From: Chara braunii
Taxonomy: Eukaryota; Streptophyta; Charophyceae; Charales; Characeae
Direction of reading: 5' to 3'
Assembly: GCA_003427395.1 (NCBI GenBank)
Contig: BFEA01000006.1
Coordinates: forward strand, 1,288,972-1,327,378
DNA: 38,407 bases
Under the pieces are notes generated by a model. The model ran no database searches. It saw only the letters and a list, made by a program, of their open reading frames with translations, and was not told the origin of the DNA. The stretch's first letter is position 1. Every line of letters begins with the position of its first letter. Below are positions 1-9,970 of the stretch, piece by piece. The translations under genes and the position numbers were made by a program.

Positions 1-1
1 A

Positions 2-20
2 GTGTGTGTGTGTGTGTGTG
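2..20. repeat. (GT)n microsatellite
   Basis: Uninterrupted GT dinucleotides at the left edge of the window; the tract probably continues outside it. Confidence 0.9.
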
Positions 21-382
21 ATTCGGTAAGGGTGGGAGGGGCGACCCATCCCCCACCGATCACTCAATCAATCAATAGAAAAAAAACAGAAAAAAAAATC
101 TATCTGTTTTGAGTTTGGTTTTGTTTTTGATTTCTTAAAAATAATTTTAATGCTAAAAAAATAAAAATAAAAATAAAAATATGGGGATGAAGAGAGCAAA
201 AAAATTTACACCCCCATTTATATATATATATATTTTTCACTTATGTTTTACCTGCAAAAAAAAAATATGCGGGCCGAGTTGTACCACGTTCAACTCGGTT
301 TAACGAGGAGTTGCAACGGGAGTTGAATGGGAGTTGAACCATTCAACTCAAAACCCCCGTTGAATCCGATTTCGGACACATA
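21..382. other. AT-rich non-coding stretch with a perfect hairpin
   Basis: Low-complexity A- and AT-rich DNA with a short TA run near 219-233 and no credible gene. At 320-349 there is a perfect 11-bp inverted repeat, GAGTTGAATGG / CCATTCAACTC, around an 8-base spacer, among further copies of the short word GTTGAA. It lies just upstream of the first recognisable gag codons of element A and interrupts what should be gag N-terminal sequence, so it is probably a small insertion or a rearranged junction. Confidence 0.6.
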
Positions 383-601
383 GGCGGACAAGGAGGGAAT
401 TGGGGTAATCAGGGAGGCCCTCGGTCGGGCAACTATAATCAGGTAAGTTTTAATCAATTTCGCCAGGGGTATAACTAAGGATACAGTCAGGGGTATAGTT
501 AAGGCTATAACCAACACTATGGCAAAGGGTTTGAAAGAAGTGATGGACAATGGAATGGAAAGGGATATGGATGAGGCTGGATAGATTACAGTGAATGCAC
601 A

Positions 602-643
602 TGTACCCACTGCCAGATCAAGGGGCATATTGTGAAAAGATGT
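602..643 (+). other. CCHC zinc knuckle of element A gag
   Basis: Translated directly, the segment gives C-x2-C-x4-H-x4-C (CTHCQIKGHIVKRC) with all four metal ligands intact. This is the retroviral and retrotransposon nucleocapsid motif, which binds the element RNA. It is intact although stops surround it upstream. Confidence 0.88.
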
Positions 644-1644
644 CATGTTAGAAAAATGAATGAACATGATGGGGTAATCACGTCAAGTATAGATGGAGAT
701 ATATTCGATAAGCAAGGGAACCGAATTGATCCTAACATCCCCGGAGGCACAAAGAAGGAAACTCTCAGGATCATGGGGCTCGAACCCAGCGCCCCAACCA
801 TGTTTCGTATATGGCAGAAGAAAGAGGATTTGTTTGTTCGAATAGAAGACATAATCGAGCTAAGTGAACATTTAGAAGAATTAAGGGTAGATCAAAAGAG
901 AGAAGAAACCCCTTTGATTGAGCTTGAGTCTGAGGAGGAAGAAACGCATAAGGAATCGCCAAAGGAAACAATGGGAAGAATGAAAGATTTAATAGATAAG
1001 ATGAGAAGATTGAATACGAGGATGAAAGATATATGCGAAGAAATTAGGGACTTGGAGATGAGGATTCCGCGTGTATTCACTACGAGTCAGGGAAGGAGGA
1101 TGATGAGATGAAAGAACCCAACCCTAGAGTTCTGAGAGCAACTCTGGTTGTCGGGTCAGAAGCAACCTATCAAACTCTTAGGAACTTCGTTCCATATACT
1201 GCTCGAAAACCTAAGGGAGGTAATGCATCCAAGGAACCAGCTTAGACTCCTTTACCACCTCAACGTGAGGCTTTTATTGATATAGAGAAAAATGAGGAAG
1301 ATTAAGATGAATTACTAAGGGGAGAAAAGGACAAACGTGTTGAACAGAGAGTCAAGAAGCGTAAGCAGGATATTAAGGATGGTAAGGAAAAGACTGGGGA
1401 GAAATCAAAGAAGAACTGGAAGTATCAGACGTCGATTGAAAAAGCGGTGGATCTGAAAAATTTAGTAAACAAACTTCTTGAGGGTCATAATGAGTTGTTG
1501 AATCTGAAGGAGATTTTGGCAACGACACAAGAACTCAGAGAATTAGTAAAGGCGAAGTTGGCACGGAAGAGGGTAGCGGCGGTGAGACTGGAAGATTTAA
1601 TTTCAAGGAAGCGAATTGGACAATCGTTGGAAGCAAGATGGACT

Positions 1645-1649
1645 GGAAG
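1645..1649. other. Target-site duplication of element B, left copy (GGAAG)
   Basis: GGAAG directly abuts the TG start of the left LTR and is repeated at 12089-12093 directly after the CA end of the right LTR. A 5-bp duplication is the usual integrase signature of LTR retrotransposons. Confidence 0.92.
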
Positions 1650-2000
1650 TGTGCCGGACCCGCTGGGATGGCGGTCCGACAGGATGGAGAAGAAGGGTGG
1701 ACGAAGGAGGAGGTAGAGATGGAGCTGGAAGGGACAGCGCAGCTCCGACGCAGACTCCACACGCACGTACTCCAAGATCTGCAAAAGTGAAGAATACCGA
1801 AAAATAGACAACTGCTGGGGTATACCCCCAGCGGGCTGACTGACTGGACTGGACCGGTCTGGTACCGACAATGGTACCGGGCAGGACTAGAATAGCACAC
1901 GGCCTGTGAGGTCAGGCCACGGCCTGGTCCCACAGGCCAAACTGGGCAAATAGCCAAATAGGCCCTGGCTCTAGGCCAGGGCAGATGAAGGCCCGCTGCA
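1650..2000 (-). repeat. 3' LTR of element B
   Basis: 351 bp, starting TGTGCCGG and ending CGCTGCA on the plus strand, directly repeated at 11733-12088. By eye about 20 substitutions and one 5-bp length difference (number of GGACT pentamers) separate the two LTRs, which suggests a moderately old insertion. It contains the perfect palindrome GGGGTATACCCC at 1817-1828, which may be promoter-related. Confidence 0.95.
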
Positions 2001-2943
2001 CGATCCTCAGACCTGTAATGGATCGTAAGAGCCATAAACACGCTATCCGCAAAAGCAGCGGAACTCTGCAATAAAGAAAGTTGAGAAATCTAGGATCCGG
2101 AGCAAGCTCCATGCGGAGTCCATGCGATGCATCCTAAGCTACATAATGTCAAAAGAAAAGTAAATGTCTGGTATACATATCCTAACTAACAGCAGAAAAT
2201 GAAATGTAGTATGATACAATCCTAAAGTCCTGGAGGCAGTGGCCTCAGTGCTGAAAGGAAATGAGCAATATGTTACAAGATAATGTCATGTCGCTGAACC
2301 ACTAAGAGTGGTATGGTCTTAGAGGGGGTGAATGCAGCCTAAGAATCGAAACTCCTAAGGGCAGTCACACATGAAGGTGGGATAGATCATCAGGCTCAAG
2401 GTGGGAGAGTGGTAGCGTAACAAAACCAATGACCCTAGCAGATAGACCATCAAGGCGGGTAATGCTCGACAAAAGGGTGACACCATGCAGGATCGACCAT
2501 GAAAAGGGGAACCTGAAATAGGGTGGAGCTATGCCGAATCGGAGGCATGCAATAGCCGGCGCTAGGGTGATGAGGGCAGTGGGTGAGGGAAACATGCACG
2601 CAACTCACTGACTGGGAGAGGGAGCTAGATTTAGGAGCAACGAAGCCAAGATAACGCTACGGTCCCAATGCCTATGCGATACTAAGGGAGAGCCAAACTC
2701 AAAGAGACCCAGCTAAGTGAGAACCATCATGCGATAGAAGCAAGGGAGTATGCAGGGTAGAGTGGTGACGTGAAGTAGTCATGTCCAAAGCAGTTGAAGT
2801 CGTCGAAGTGGTCGATGATGTCGATGAAGTAGCAGTGGAGTCGATGTCGAAGCAGAGCTACAAAACGCTGACATCCTGAAGAAGAGATGATGATGGAGTA
2901 CCTGATGGTGTGAGTCAGTGGAGAAAGATAGAGGATAAGAGTG
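2001..2943 (-). other. 3' untranslated region of element B
   Basis: Lies between the end of the chromodomain frame and the 3' LTR on the coding (minus) strand. No protein domain is visible in any frame. The expected polypurine tract next to position 2000 is not recognisable; the adjacent minus-strand sequence is only weakly purine-rich. It probably decayed. Confidence 0.6.
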
Positions 2944-3206
2944 TCAGTCATCGTAACCCGAAGGGCGGCGATGAGTGCGCTGTGGACGCTCGGAGGCGAC
3001 CGTCTGCGGCAGAGGAACGACCTCAGAGGGAGCGGGCTCGTCCTCAGCAATCTCCTCAGCCGGAGGAGGAGGAAGAGGGTTAGTCGGCTGAGTAGAAGCA
3101 GATGTCTCAGCACGACGAGCACGATCATATGCACGCACCAACATCCTGGCGTGCTGCAAGTGCTCGAGGGGCTCCCAAGTAGCCTCCTCATCAGGGTAGC
3201 CTTCCA
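2944..3206 (-). pseudogene. Chromodomain C-terminal half and acidic tail of element B pol
   Basis: The frame reads EGYPDEEATWEPLEHL and then a charged Pro/Glu-rich tail ending at a stop at 2944. EGYPxxxxTWEP is the second half of a chromodomain, the histone-mark-reading module that chromoviruses fuse to integrase to bias insertion toward chromatin. It is out of frame with the upstream half (IEYLVRW, ending near 3207); loss of one G in a G run near 3206 explains the break. Confidence 0.85.
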
Positions 3207-3845
3207 ACGCACAAGGTACTCGATGCGTGGAGGGGTATCGTTGGTAGCTCGGCGTGAGACGATGTCGGAAACAACGAACTCCTCGTGACCGTCCACCATG
3301 ATAGGTGGAGGGCGCTCATAAGGGCGTCCGGCGAAGCGCTCGGACGGTCTGCGATAAGGACGCAGCAAGGTGACGTGGTAAACATCGTGTACGTGAGCCT
3401 GTCGAAGATAATCAGGTAGCTTCACACGGAAGCTGACTGGACTAGCGGCAGTATCAGAACCGACGGCCTGAAGGATGTGGCATGGACCGAAGAAACGACG
3501 CCTGAACTTGTGAAGCGTATCTGCTTCGAGCTGTAAGTGGCGTGCGTCGACGAGCACATTGTCACCGACTTTGAATGGATGATCCATTCGTGATCGGTTC
3601 GCTCGTGCGGCCATGCAAGTCTGGGAGTCGGCTAAAATCTTGTGTGCGCGCTTCATAATCGCCGCCATGTGGGCGATCCAGTCATCAAGCGCAGGGCAAC
3701 GAGTGTCTGGGCGCAACCGCGATGGTCGTAGGAAATCTGCGAGTACGCGAGGGTGGTAGCGGAGGTCGCAATAGAATGGCGACATCCCCGTGGCTAGCGA
3801 AACAACGTGGTTGTATGCAATCTCCACGTGGGCTAAGTGTAAGTC
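3207..3845 (-). pseudogene. Integrase C-terminal region and chromodomain N-terminal half of element B
   Basis: Continues the integrase frame beyond the stop at 3846-3848. It carries the gypsy integrase tail: a YNHVVSLATGMSPF-type segment, FKVGDNVLVDARHL, a beta-barrel-like FGPCHIL segment and VHDVYHVTLLRPY. Then come EEFVVSDIV and RIEYLVRW, the start of the chromodomain. The segment ends at a one-base frameshift near 3206. The chromodomain spans about 3130-3295 when both halves are counted. Confidence 0.87.
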
Positions 3846-3848
3846 TCA
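3846..3848 (-). other. In-frame TGA stop inside integrase of element B
   Basis: The frame reads DDQQ, stop, DLHLAHV and continues open on both sides. In related gypsy integrases this position is usually Trp, so the stop is most simply a TGG to TGA transition. Confidence 0.8.
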
Positions 3849-5069
3849 CTGCTGGTCATCCCTAACAAACTTTCGGAGGATATTACCGAGAATTTTGTTG
3901 GTGACCTCAGTCTGACCATCCGTCTGAGGGTGGTAAGACGATGAGAAGCGGAGCTGGGATCCGTACACCTTGTGTAGGCGTCGCCAGAATGTGCTCGTAA
4001 AGCGCGGGTCACGGTCGGAGATGATGGTCTGAGGTAAGCCATGATCTCTCACGACTTGGTCGAAGACAATGTCAACGACCTCACGAGCGTTAATGCGATA
4101 GCGGCACGGAACAAAACGTGCATGCTTCGTGAAGCGATTGACGACGACCAAGATAGCATCATGACCCCGCTCAGTGGGTGGGCGGAGGGGACCAATGAAA
4201 TCTATCGAGATGGACTGCCAACGACCCTCAGGTATGGATAGGGGCTGAAGTAACCCATACGAAAGGTGGTTCGCACTGTTCACCTCCTGGCAGGTAGGAC
4301 ACTCCTGGATGTAGGCTTTGACAAAGTCCTTGGACTTCGGCCAGACGTATAGGCGGCAAACACGAGCCAACGTCTTGTGGAAACCCATATGACCAACAGC
4401 TGCCTGGTCATGGAACTCTGCTACTGCCTGGACGCGGAGTTGTCCGGTAGAGGGAATGCAGATACGTGGTTCTAGCTTACCAGATCTGCCATGCCAGTAC
4501 ACGAGGCCGTTCTCCCTGAGGGAGTAGGAAGGAACGGTCTTGCTACTCTGCAGTGTCGCATGGATGACGCGATAATCGGGGCAGTGGTGGTACTGAGTGC
4601 GATACGCGTCGATCACCGACTGATCAACAGTGGTGATGGAGATGGCAGCAAGATGGATGGGTTCATGATTGTGATCAGGACGGCGGGACAAGGCATCGGC
4701 GACGCGGTTCATTTCACCCTTGATGGACTGAGTGGTGAAACTGAACTCGGATAAGTCACGCCACCAGCGTGCATGTCGAGGGGAAAGCTTAGGCTTTGTG
4801 AGGAAAGCCTGGACAACGGAGTTGTCCGTGCGCACCGTGAAGGGCGCCCCGTGCAGATAATGACCCCAATGCCGGGTAACATAAACTACTGCAAGAACCT
4901 CACGTTCATCGGCAGTGTAGTTTATCTCGGCAGGCAGTAGCTGACGGGGGTAGAAAGCGATCGGGCAATCCCTAGTACGAGCCTCGACAGTCCCATCCTC
5001 CACGATGGTCGGGGAGTAAGTAACAGGAGGACTGTCAGTGGAGGGAAGTGGTGGGAGGGTAGGCGTCAG
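3849..5069 (-). pseudogene. RNase H C-terminal part, integrase zinc-binding and catalytic core of element B
   Basis: One open frame. RNase H motifs: the Glu in ADEREVLAVV, the Asp in VRTDNSVV and the Asp in RVADALSR. Integrase HHCC: H-x6-H in FHDQAAVGH and C-x2-C in CPTC. Integrase D,D,E core: Asp in SIDFIGPL (4200-4202), Asp in IISDRDPRF (4014-4016) and Glu in GQTEVTN (3906-3908). All catalytic residues are present. RNase H degrades template RNA during reverse transcription; integrase joins the cDNA to chromosomal DNA. The upstream side is frameshifted in a Pro/Ser-rich stretch near 5070, so there is no proper start; the segment is an internal piece of a broken Pol. Confidence 0.9.
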
Positions 5070-5074
5070 TCAAG

Positions 5075-5289
5075 AAGCAGTGTCAGCAGGAGGGGGGGGG
5101 GAAGGAGGAACATGGGGGTAAGGTGAATCTGGAGGAGAGGGAAGAGAGGACAGCTCCTACTGCAAAATTTGACGCATCGGTGGTGACGATAAAGGGACAA
5201 TCAAAATCGGGAAGGCGAAGAACCGGCGCACAGGTCACTGCCTTCTTGAGGGCGCGAAAGGCATCCTCGCACAGGGGTATCCAAAACCA
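5075..5289 (-). pseudogene. RNase H N-terminal part of element B
   Basis: The frame reads VWIPLCEDAFRALK and then TDASNFAVGAVLS, the first RNase H strand with its catalytic Asp (codon at 5176-5178). It then enters a Ser/Pro-rich stretch with a run of ten C on the coding strand (5092-5101) and hits a stop near 5077. It joins the upstream RT connection piece by a frameshift near 5289, where one G appears to be missing after the PPW word. Confidence 0.8.
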
Positions 5290-5441
5290 CGGCGGGTTCT
5301 TCCGGAGGAGGGTAGAGGTAAGGACGTAGGAATATCTAGCGTATCCCTGGATAAAATTACTATAATAGCTGGTGAGGCCTCGGAAACTGCGAAGCTGCTT
5401 GGCAGATATATGGACGGGCCACTCTGCAATAGCATGTGGAG
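5290..5441 (-). pseudogene. RT connection segment of element B
   Basis: A short frame reads AEWPV, KQLRSF and GLTSYYSNFIQGYA, the conserved helix that follows the RT thumb in Ty3/gypsy Pol (normally FLGLxxYYRxFIxxYA). It is out of frame with RT upstream (break near 5441, with a few residues missing) and with RNase H downstream (break near 5289). Confidence 0.8.
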
Positions 5442-5984
5442 ACCCTGGTCAGACACATAGTGTCCTAGGAAGTCCACTTTGCGCTGGGCAAAGTGGCACT
5501 TACTAAGCTTGGCATAGAAGTCATGCTTGCATAAGCATTGTAGGACATCGCGGAGGTATCTGAGATGGTCTTCTAAGGTACGACTGTAGATCAGGATGTC
5601 GTCCAGGTATACGAGAACGTATTCTTCAAGGATGTCCCTGAGGATGTCGTTCATCGCCGTCTGGAAGGTGACGGGTGCATTGGTGAGGCCGAAGGGCATC
5701 ACCGTGAACTCGTAATGGCCGAAGCGCGACCGGAAGGCAGTCTTCGGCTGATCCTCTGTGGCAACGCGGATCTGGTGGTAACCGTTACGAAGATGGATCT
5801 TCGTGAAGAAGTGGTTGTCTGCCAGACGGTCAAACAGCTCATCCACGCGGGGCATGGGATAACTGTTCTTAACCGTGTAACGGTTAAGGCCGCGGTAGTC
5901 GATGCAGAGGCGGAGAGTTCCGTTCTCTTTGCGAGCAAAGAGGACAGGTGCACCCCGAGGGGAGTTACTGGGTTTAATGAAAAC
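5442..5984 (-). pseudogene. Reverse transcriptase fingers and palm of element B
   Basis: Translates as FIKPSNSPRGAPVLF, LCIDYRGLNRYTVKN, YPMPRVDELFDRL, FTKIHLRNGYHQIRV, KTAFRSRFGHYEFTVMPFGL and VYLDDILIYS, then VDFLGHYVSDQGL. These are RT motifs 1-7 of Ty3/gypsy; the YLDD catalytic box is at 5598-5609. The usual DLxxGYHQ is altered to HLRNGYHQ, which removes the first catalytic Asp of motif A (D to H), so this copy would be inactive even without frameshifts. The frame is shifted by one base relative to the upstream protease-RT segment near 5985. Confidence 0.9.
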
Positions 5985-5985
5985 A

Positions 5986-7282
5986 GTCGAAGGAGCTCCT
6001 CAAGCTGACGCTTGAGTTCCGTCGCCTCTGGGATTGAGAGTCGGTACGGTGCCTGATGGTGAACACGATAGTCAGACACGAGCTGGATAGAATGCTCAAC
6101 ACTGCGCATCGGGGGAATCACGTTGTATGAGAAATATGGGGGAAAGACGTCGCGGTACTCTCGAATCAGGTCGCGAACGACCGACTCTAAGTCTGCCGTG
6201 AACTGTGTAAGTTCCTCAGCGTCTGCGTCGGCACAAGACGTATGTGTGGACTCGACAGTCGACGGCGCAGAGGCCTGGGACGTGAAGGGGGTATCCGCAG
6301 GCTGACGTGTGGACGTAGAGATGGGAGCCGCGAAGATGGAGGGAGGGTCAGGGGGATCGGGCTCCAGAGAGATGAGCTCAACCTCGGGACAAAGTAGATC
6401 ATAGCGAAGAAGATCCATGACGTTGACTGAGTAGAACGTGACGTCCTCCTGTTGTATGAAGTGAGCAAACTGACGAGGGGAAGTGAACGCGATGTCGGGG
6501 TGAGACCCTGAGGGACGAGGGTCCTGGGGAGGTAGGTCGGGCGGGGTGTCGCCCGTGGTTCCAATGAACGGGACGCGATGAATCTGACCATACTTCGTTT
6601 TGAGAACGAGTGTCTCGGTCGCCCATTCGGCCTTCGTGCCACGGAACCGGCGAGACCGGGGAGTGCCAAGGATAAAGTTGTACCCGGTCTCCAGCACGTC
6701 GAAGTATGAGGAGGAATGGTAGCGCCTAGGCGTCTGGGTACTATCCGATGGCTGGAGGGTGAGGGAGAAGTGGAGGTCGGGGACCGTCCGATCGAAGAAG
6801 CGCTGCGTCTTGTTATCTCCGAGGGTAACGGAGATAGGAGAGCGGGACCCAGAGGTAGCTAGGCGAGCTTCCTCAACCACTCGAGGGTGAACGAAATCTC
6901 CCTGCAAGCCAGAGTCCCATAAAGCACGGTACACCCTCGTAGATGTCCCTAGGCGAATAGGGATAATGGGTAGGGTGCGATCAGGGTCAGAAAGCAGAGC
7001 GAGAAGACGACGCAGGACGTTGACGTGTCTCGTGAGTCGCTCCTGACGAGCCTGCAGAATGCTCAAGTCCAGAAGAGATGACACAACGTCATCGCGAGTC
7101 ACCAGCTGAGCGCTACAACGGGCTGTGCGAATGGCGCGACGCGTCGGAAGTCTCGGNGGAGAAGTGCTAGATGTGGCGGTCTGCTGGGAGGCAGACGGTA
7201 CCTCGACAGACGACGGGGCAGAGAGAACTGTGTCTGTCGTGTCCTGAGGGTCCTCTGGTGGGGTAGCCAAAGGGGCAAACCG
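5986..7282 (-). pseudogene. Protease and RT N-terminus of element B
   Basis: An open frame bounded upstream by a TAG at 7283-7285 and lacking an ATG there, so it is an internal Pol frame. A Ser/Thr/Pro-rich leader is followed by an aspartic-protease-like domain with the catalytic triad written DSG (ALWDSGLQGDFV; 6908-6916) and the flap and ILG-like word FILGTPRSRR. A long Pro-rich linker follows. Then the RT entry sequence REYRDVFP, SVEHSIQLV, APYRLS and ELKRQLEELL appears, where the frame breaks near 5985. One N at 7157 leaves one codon unknown. The DSG variant of DTG is known in retroelement proteases. Confidence 0.85.
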
Positions 7283-7341
7283 CTACTCGGTGGTCGGGAA
7301 GCCGGCTACGTGCGAGGCCTCAGGGGCACACTGCACCGTGG

Positions 7342-7521
7342 CTAGGTGGATGGGGCTGGCCTGGCGGGGCCAGGGGGGGACTGAGATCGACGCTGACGAG
7401 AGATATCAGCGTAGTGCCGATCGAGGGCGGTATGGTATGGACACCGTGAGGAGGTGTGTCCATCCAGGCGGCAACGAAGGCCGCCGCGACGGACCTCGAG
7501 GGCGGCACGCTCCTCAGGAGA
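7342..7521 (-). pseudogene. gag C-terminus of element B with damaged zinc knuckle
   Basis: Directly in frame after the TAA at 7522-7524 the sequence continues SPEERAALEVRRGG and then C-x4-H-x4-C (CRLDGHTSSRC; Cys 7471-7473, His 7456-7458, Cys 7441-7443). The codon where the first Cys of a CCHC knuckle belongs (7480-7482) is GGC, Gly. A single T to G change in TGC would produce this. The frame ends at TAG 7342-7344. The nucleocapsid motif of B is therefore present but has lost one ligand. Confidence 0.7.
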
Positions 7522-7524
7522 TTA

Positions 7525-8284
7525 AGCTCCGCGAGGAGGGACGAAACCCTGCGGGAGGTCTATCTGGGGAACGGTGGGTGTGTGGGCGCCAGCCTGTGCC
7601 ACCCGACTGCACGCACGACCCATGGCAGACATGGCCATCTGCAGGCGCTCGGCCACGGGGACAGTGTCATCATCCAAGAGATACTGGATGACGTCCCGAA
7701 ACTCGATGTCCTCGGGGGTGTCCCCAACGGTAGGGTCGAGCTCGGCTGAGGCATCCTCTCCATACTCGAGAGAATTGTAGCGCCGAGAGAATGACGCTCC
7801 AGGTCGAGCCAGGCGACGAAAACGACCAGCAAACGAGGAGCGGCCTCTGGTGGTACCACGAGACTGGGAGGTGGCGGCTGGCCGTGAGGAGGATGGGGCG
7901 ACAGAGAAGCGACTGCACATCCTCTGGTACTGACGCGCAGCCTCGTATGCCTGCTCCGCGGAAGAGAATGATCGCCTCCACAGCTCTAGGCGGTAGTCAG
8001 TCGGCAGGCTGACAAGGAACCGGTCGGTGAGTGTGACCTCCGGTAGAAATGTCTTGTCACAGACAAGGCGAGCGTCCTGAAACACCCGAATGTGACGCTC
8101 CAGGTCGGCCGGTACAGAGGACCCGGACCATCTAGTATGGGTGACGCGGTCTAAGGCGTCGGTGGCGTCATGACGAGGGCCGAAGCGGTACTGAAGGAAG
8201 GCCGCGAAGTCGGCCAGAGTGGGGACCTCACCCACGCAGAGGCGCTGGGTATAATGATCCTCCACGCAGTGGAAGGGGTACCTC
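7525..8284 (-). pseudogene. gag capsid domain of element B
   Basis: Open frame with the pattern of a Ty3/gypsy Gag capsid (retrotransposon gag family): TLADFAAFLQYRFGPRH, VTHTRW, LERHIRVFQDARL, DRFLVSLPTDYRLELWRR and AYEAARQYQRM, then an Arg/Ser-rich stretch and an acidic segment (YLLDDDTVPVAERLQMAMSA). Capsid packages the element RNA in virus-like particles. The frame stops at TAA 7522-7524, probably CAA to TAA, because the same frame continues into the zinc-knuckle remnant. Its upstream side runs into the 8285-8439 repeats, which separate it from the gag N-terminus. Confidence 0.82.
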
Positions 8285-8439
8285 GCAATTTGGTTGCGAG
8301 CACATCGCACCACAACTCCTGACGGGTGGTCGTCATAGAGAGTGTACGTGTTGCTATTTGGTTGCGAGCACATCGCACCACAACTCCTGGAAGGGCTACC
8401 TCGCAATTTGGTTGTGAGCACATCGCACCACAATTCCTG
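8285..8439. repeat. Three 37-bp repeats inside gag of element B
   Basis: Near-identical 37-bp units at 8285-8321, 8353-8389 and 8403-8439, each containing GAGCACATCGCACCACAA on the plus strand, with unequal spacers of 31 and 13 bp. On the coding strand each unit reads QELWCDVLATKLRG in one frame, an ordinary gag-like word, so a short piece of gag seems to have been triplicated. The event breaks the gag frame. Confidence 0.85.
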
Positions 8440-8450
8440 ACGGGTGATCG

Positions 8451-9530
8451 TCACCAGCGAGAGACACGAGATGTGCCATCATACTCAGGAATGTCCGTGG
8501 TGCGCACAGGAGGATGTCCACTGTGCTGATGGCGGGGGGAGAGAGATCGAGGCGAGTGCACTGCGGCGGTGTAAGTCGAGGCCGCTGCTGGGGCGGAGGT
8601 GGGGGAAGGCTGTGGGCCGTGGCCGCTGGCTGATGGTTCAACAAACGAGGAGGCAACGACCGCGAGCAGCTGTCTCGGAATAGCCAGGTAAGAGGGAAGA
8701 GGCTGAGGAGCAGGTCGAGGGAAACGAGCCTGCATCATGGGGACCGAAGGGGTGGTCGAGGAGGAAGGGTGGGCAGCCTGTGATGGGTGAGGCTGTCTCA
8801 GAGCGAGAATCTCCGCCTGAGCCTGCGCAATGGTGACCTGTAAAGTGGCCACCCGCTGGGTGCGCGGAGTCAGAGGTGGAGGGGGCGGAGCGGGTCTCCC
8901 AGTGGGAGGAGGAATCCCAGTCTGGGCGGTACCCTGCTGTGGGGGCGGGGGGACGAAGGCAGGAAGAAGAGGGCAGAGCCGTATTGCCACGACCGGTGCG
9001 GGAAGCTGGGAAGCAACACTGGTGTGGGTCGGTGAAACTGCTGGGCCAGACGGCGGTATCTGGACCGCAGCACCTACGGCAGTAGTAGAGACGGTAAGGG
9101 CGGCCGTGGCCGGAAGAACTGTTGCAACAGACGGGGTGGTCTGAGCGGCTGCAACACTCGCCACCGCTGAGGGGGAGTGTTGGGCCTAACCCGCAGAGGA
9201 GGGGGAAACATGGTGACTCCGTCTCCGAAGTCCTGGGGAGCCGGAATCAGAGCCGGTAGGGGATGGGGTGTGGGAGCGGTGGGGAGAGCGATAAGGGGAA
9301 CCCTTGAGGCAGTTGACGTCGAGGGCAAGCGCATTGATTTGTGCTTGCAACGGTCCAAGCATACTAAGTTGCACCGGGATCGCTACAAGGGCGGCATGAA
9401 GCTCCATGGTGTCCACATGGGCCTGACCAGGAGCCCCTAACTTCGCGGTGACCTGGGATGTGGACTGCGCCACGACGATCTCCTCAGGTGTAGCGCTCTC
9501 CGTGGGTAGTGGGGGGAAAGAAGTAGACAT
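8451..9530 (-). pseudogene. gag N-terminal region of element B
   Basis: Starts at a real ATG (9528-9530) with MSTSFPPLPTE, followed by a helical segment, a Ser/Arg-rich stretch and a long Ala/Pro/Thr/Ser-rich region. The end reads IPEYDGTSR, the kind of word that opens the Gag capsid domain. An in-frame TAG at 9186-9188 interrupts it, and the frame continues directly afterwards. It ends at a TGA at 8451 next to the 37-bp repeats. This is the most 5' coding part of B and defines the gag start. Confidence 0.75.
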
Positions 9531-9747
9531 GGTGGGAGGTGGGGGGAGATATGGGTTGTGGTATGGGGACAGACGACCACCGGTGAGAGGGAGGGGACCG
9601 CGAGAGCGGAGTGGGTAGTCATGGGTCGGCTCGCCCCGTGACCAACGGGTCGCGCGTGAGATGGTGGCGCGAATTCGGTCGAGGGGGGAGGAGCCGTTCG
9701 GGTCCAGGGTGCCCGACGGGAGGAGGTAGAGAGTAGGGGGGTTAGGG

Positions 9748-9774
9748 AAACCCTAAACCCTAGAAAAACCCTAA
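9748..9774. repeat. Telomere-like AAACCCTAA words
   Basis: AAACCCTAAACCCTA at 9748-9762 and AAACCCTAA at 9766-9774, with further CCCTA and TTAGGG words around 9741-9800. These match the plant telomere unit and the telo-box promoter word, but the tract is short and imperfect. Confidence 0.6.
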
Positions 9775-9970
9775 GGAAACCCTATCCGGAGTTTAGGTGG
9801 TTAGGGGAAGGTGGCGGCAACCTAATCAAGAAAAGAAAATAATAACTACGGAGAGGAGGGAGAATAGAGTAAACAATTGATTTTTTAGATAAAAAATAAA
9901 AAAAAAGAATAAATAGAAATAAATAAATAAATAAAATGTAAAGAGTGAGGAGAGAGAGAATATTTATTTT

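Larger units (their letters stand above)
383..1649 (+). pseudogene. gag remnant of element A (nucleocapsid and linker)
   Basis: Decayed Gag region. It reads as a Gly/Gln/Tyr/Asn-rich segment, a CCHC zinc knuckle (602-643), an acidic coiled-coil-like domain (about 650-1105), a Lys/Glu-rich linker and a helical segment with the words LLEGHN and LKEIL (about 1450-1560). The same order, and the words LLEGHN and KMDWK, occur in element D. In-frame stops are TAA 476, TAA 500, TGA 572, TAG 1243 and TAA 1303. Frame changes fall near 1108 and near 1610. No initiator is present because the gag N-terminus is missing on the left. The frame runs into the KMDWK word at 1635-1649, where element B was inserted. 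The ATG-less start and the many breaks make this a pseudogene. Confidence 0.8.

Noticed and set aside
2941-9144. Plus-strand frames inside element B
   Set aside because: They are antisense shadows of the gag-pol frames, which carry the real motifs on the minus strand.
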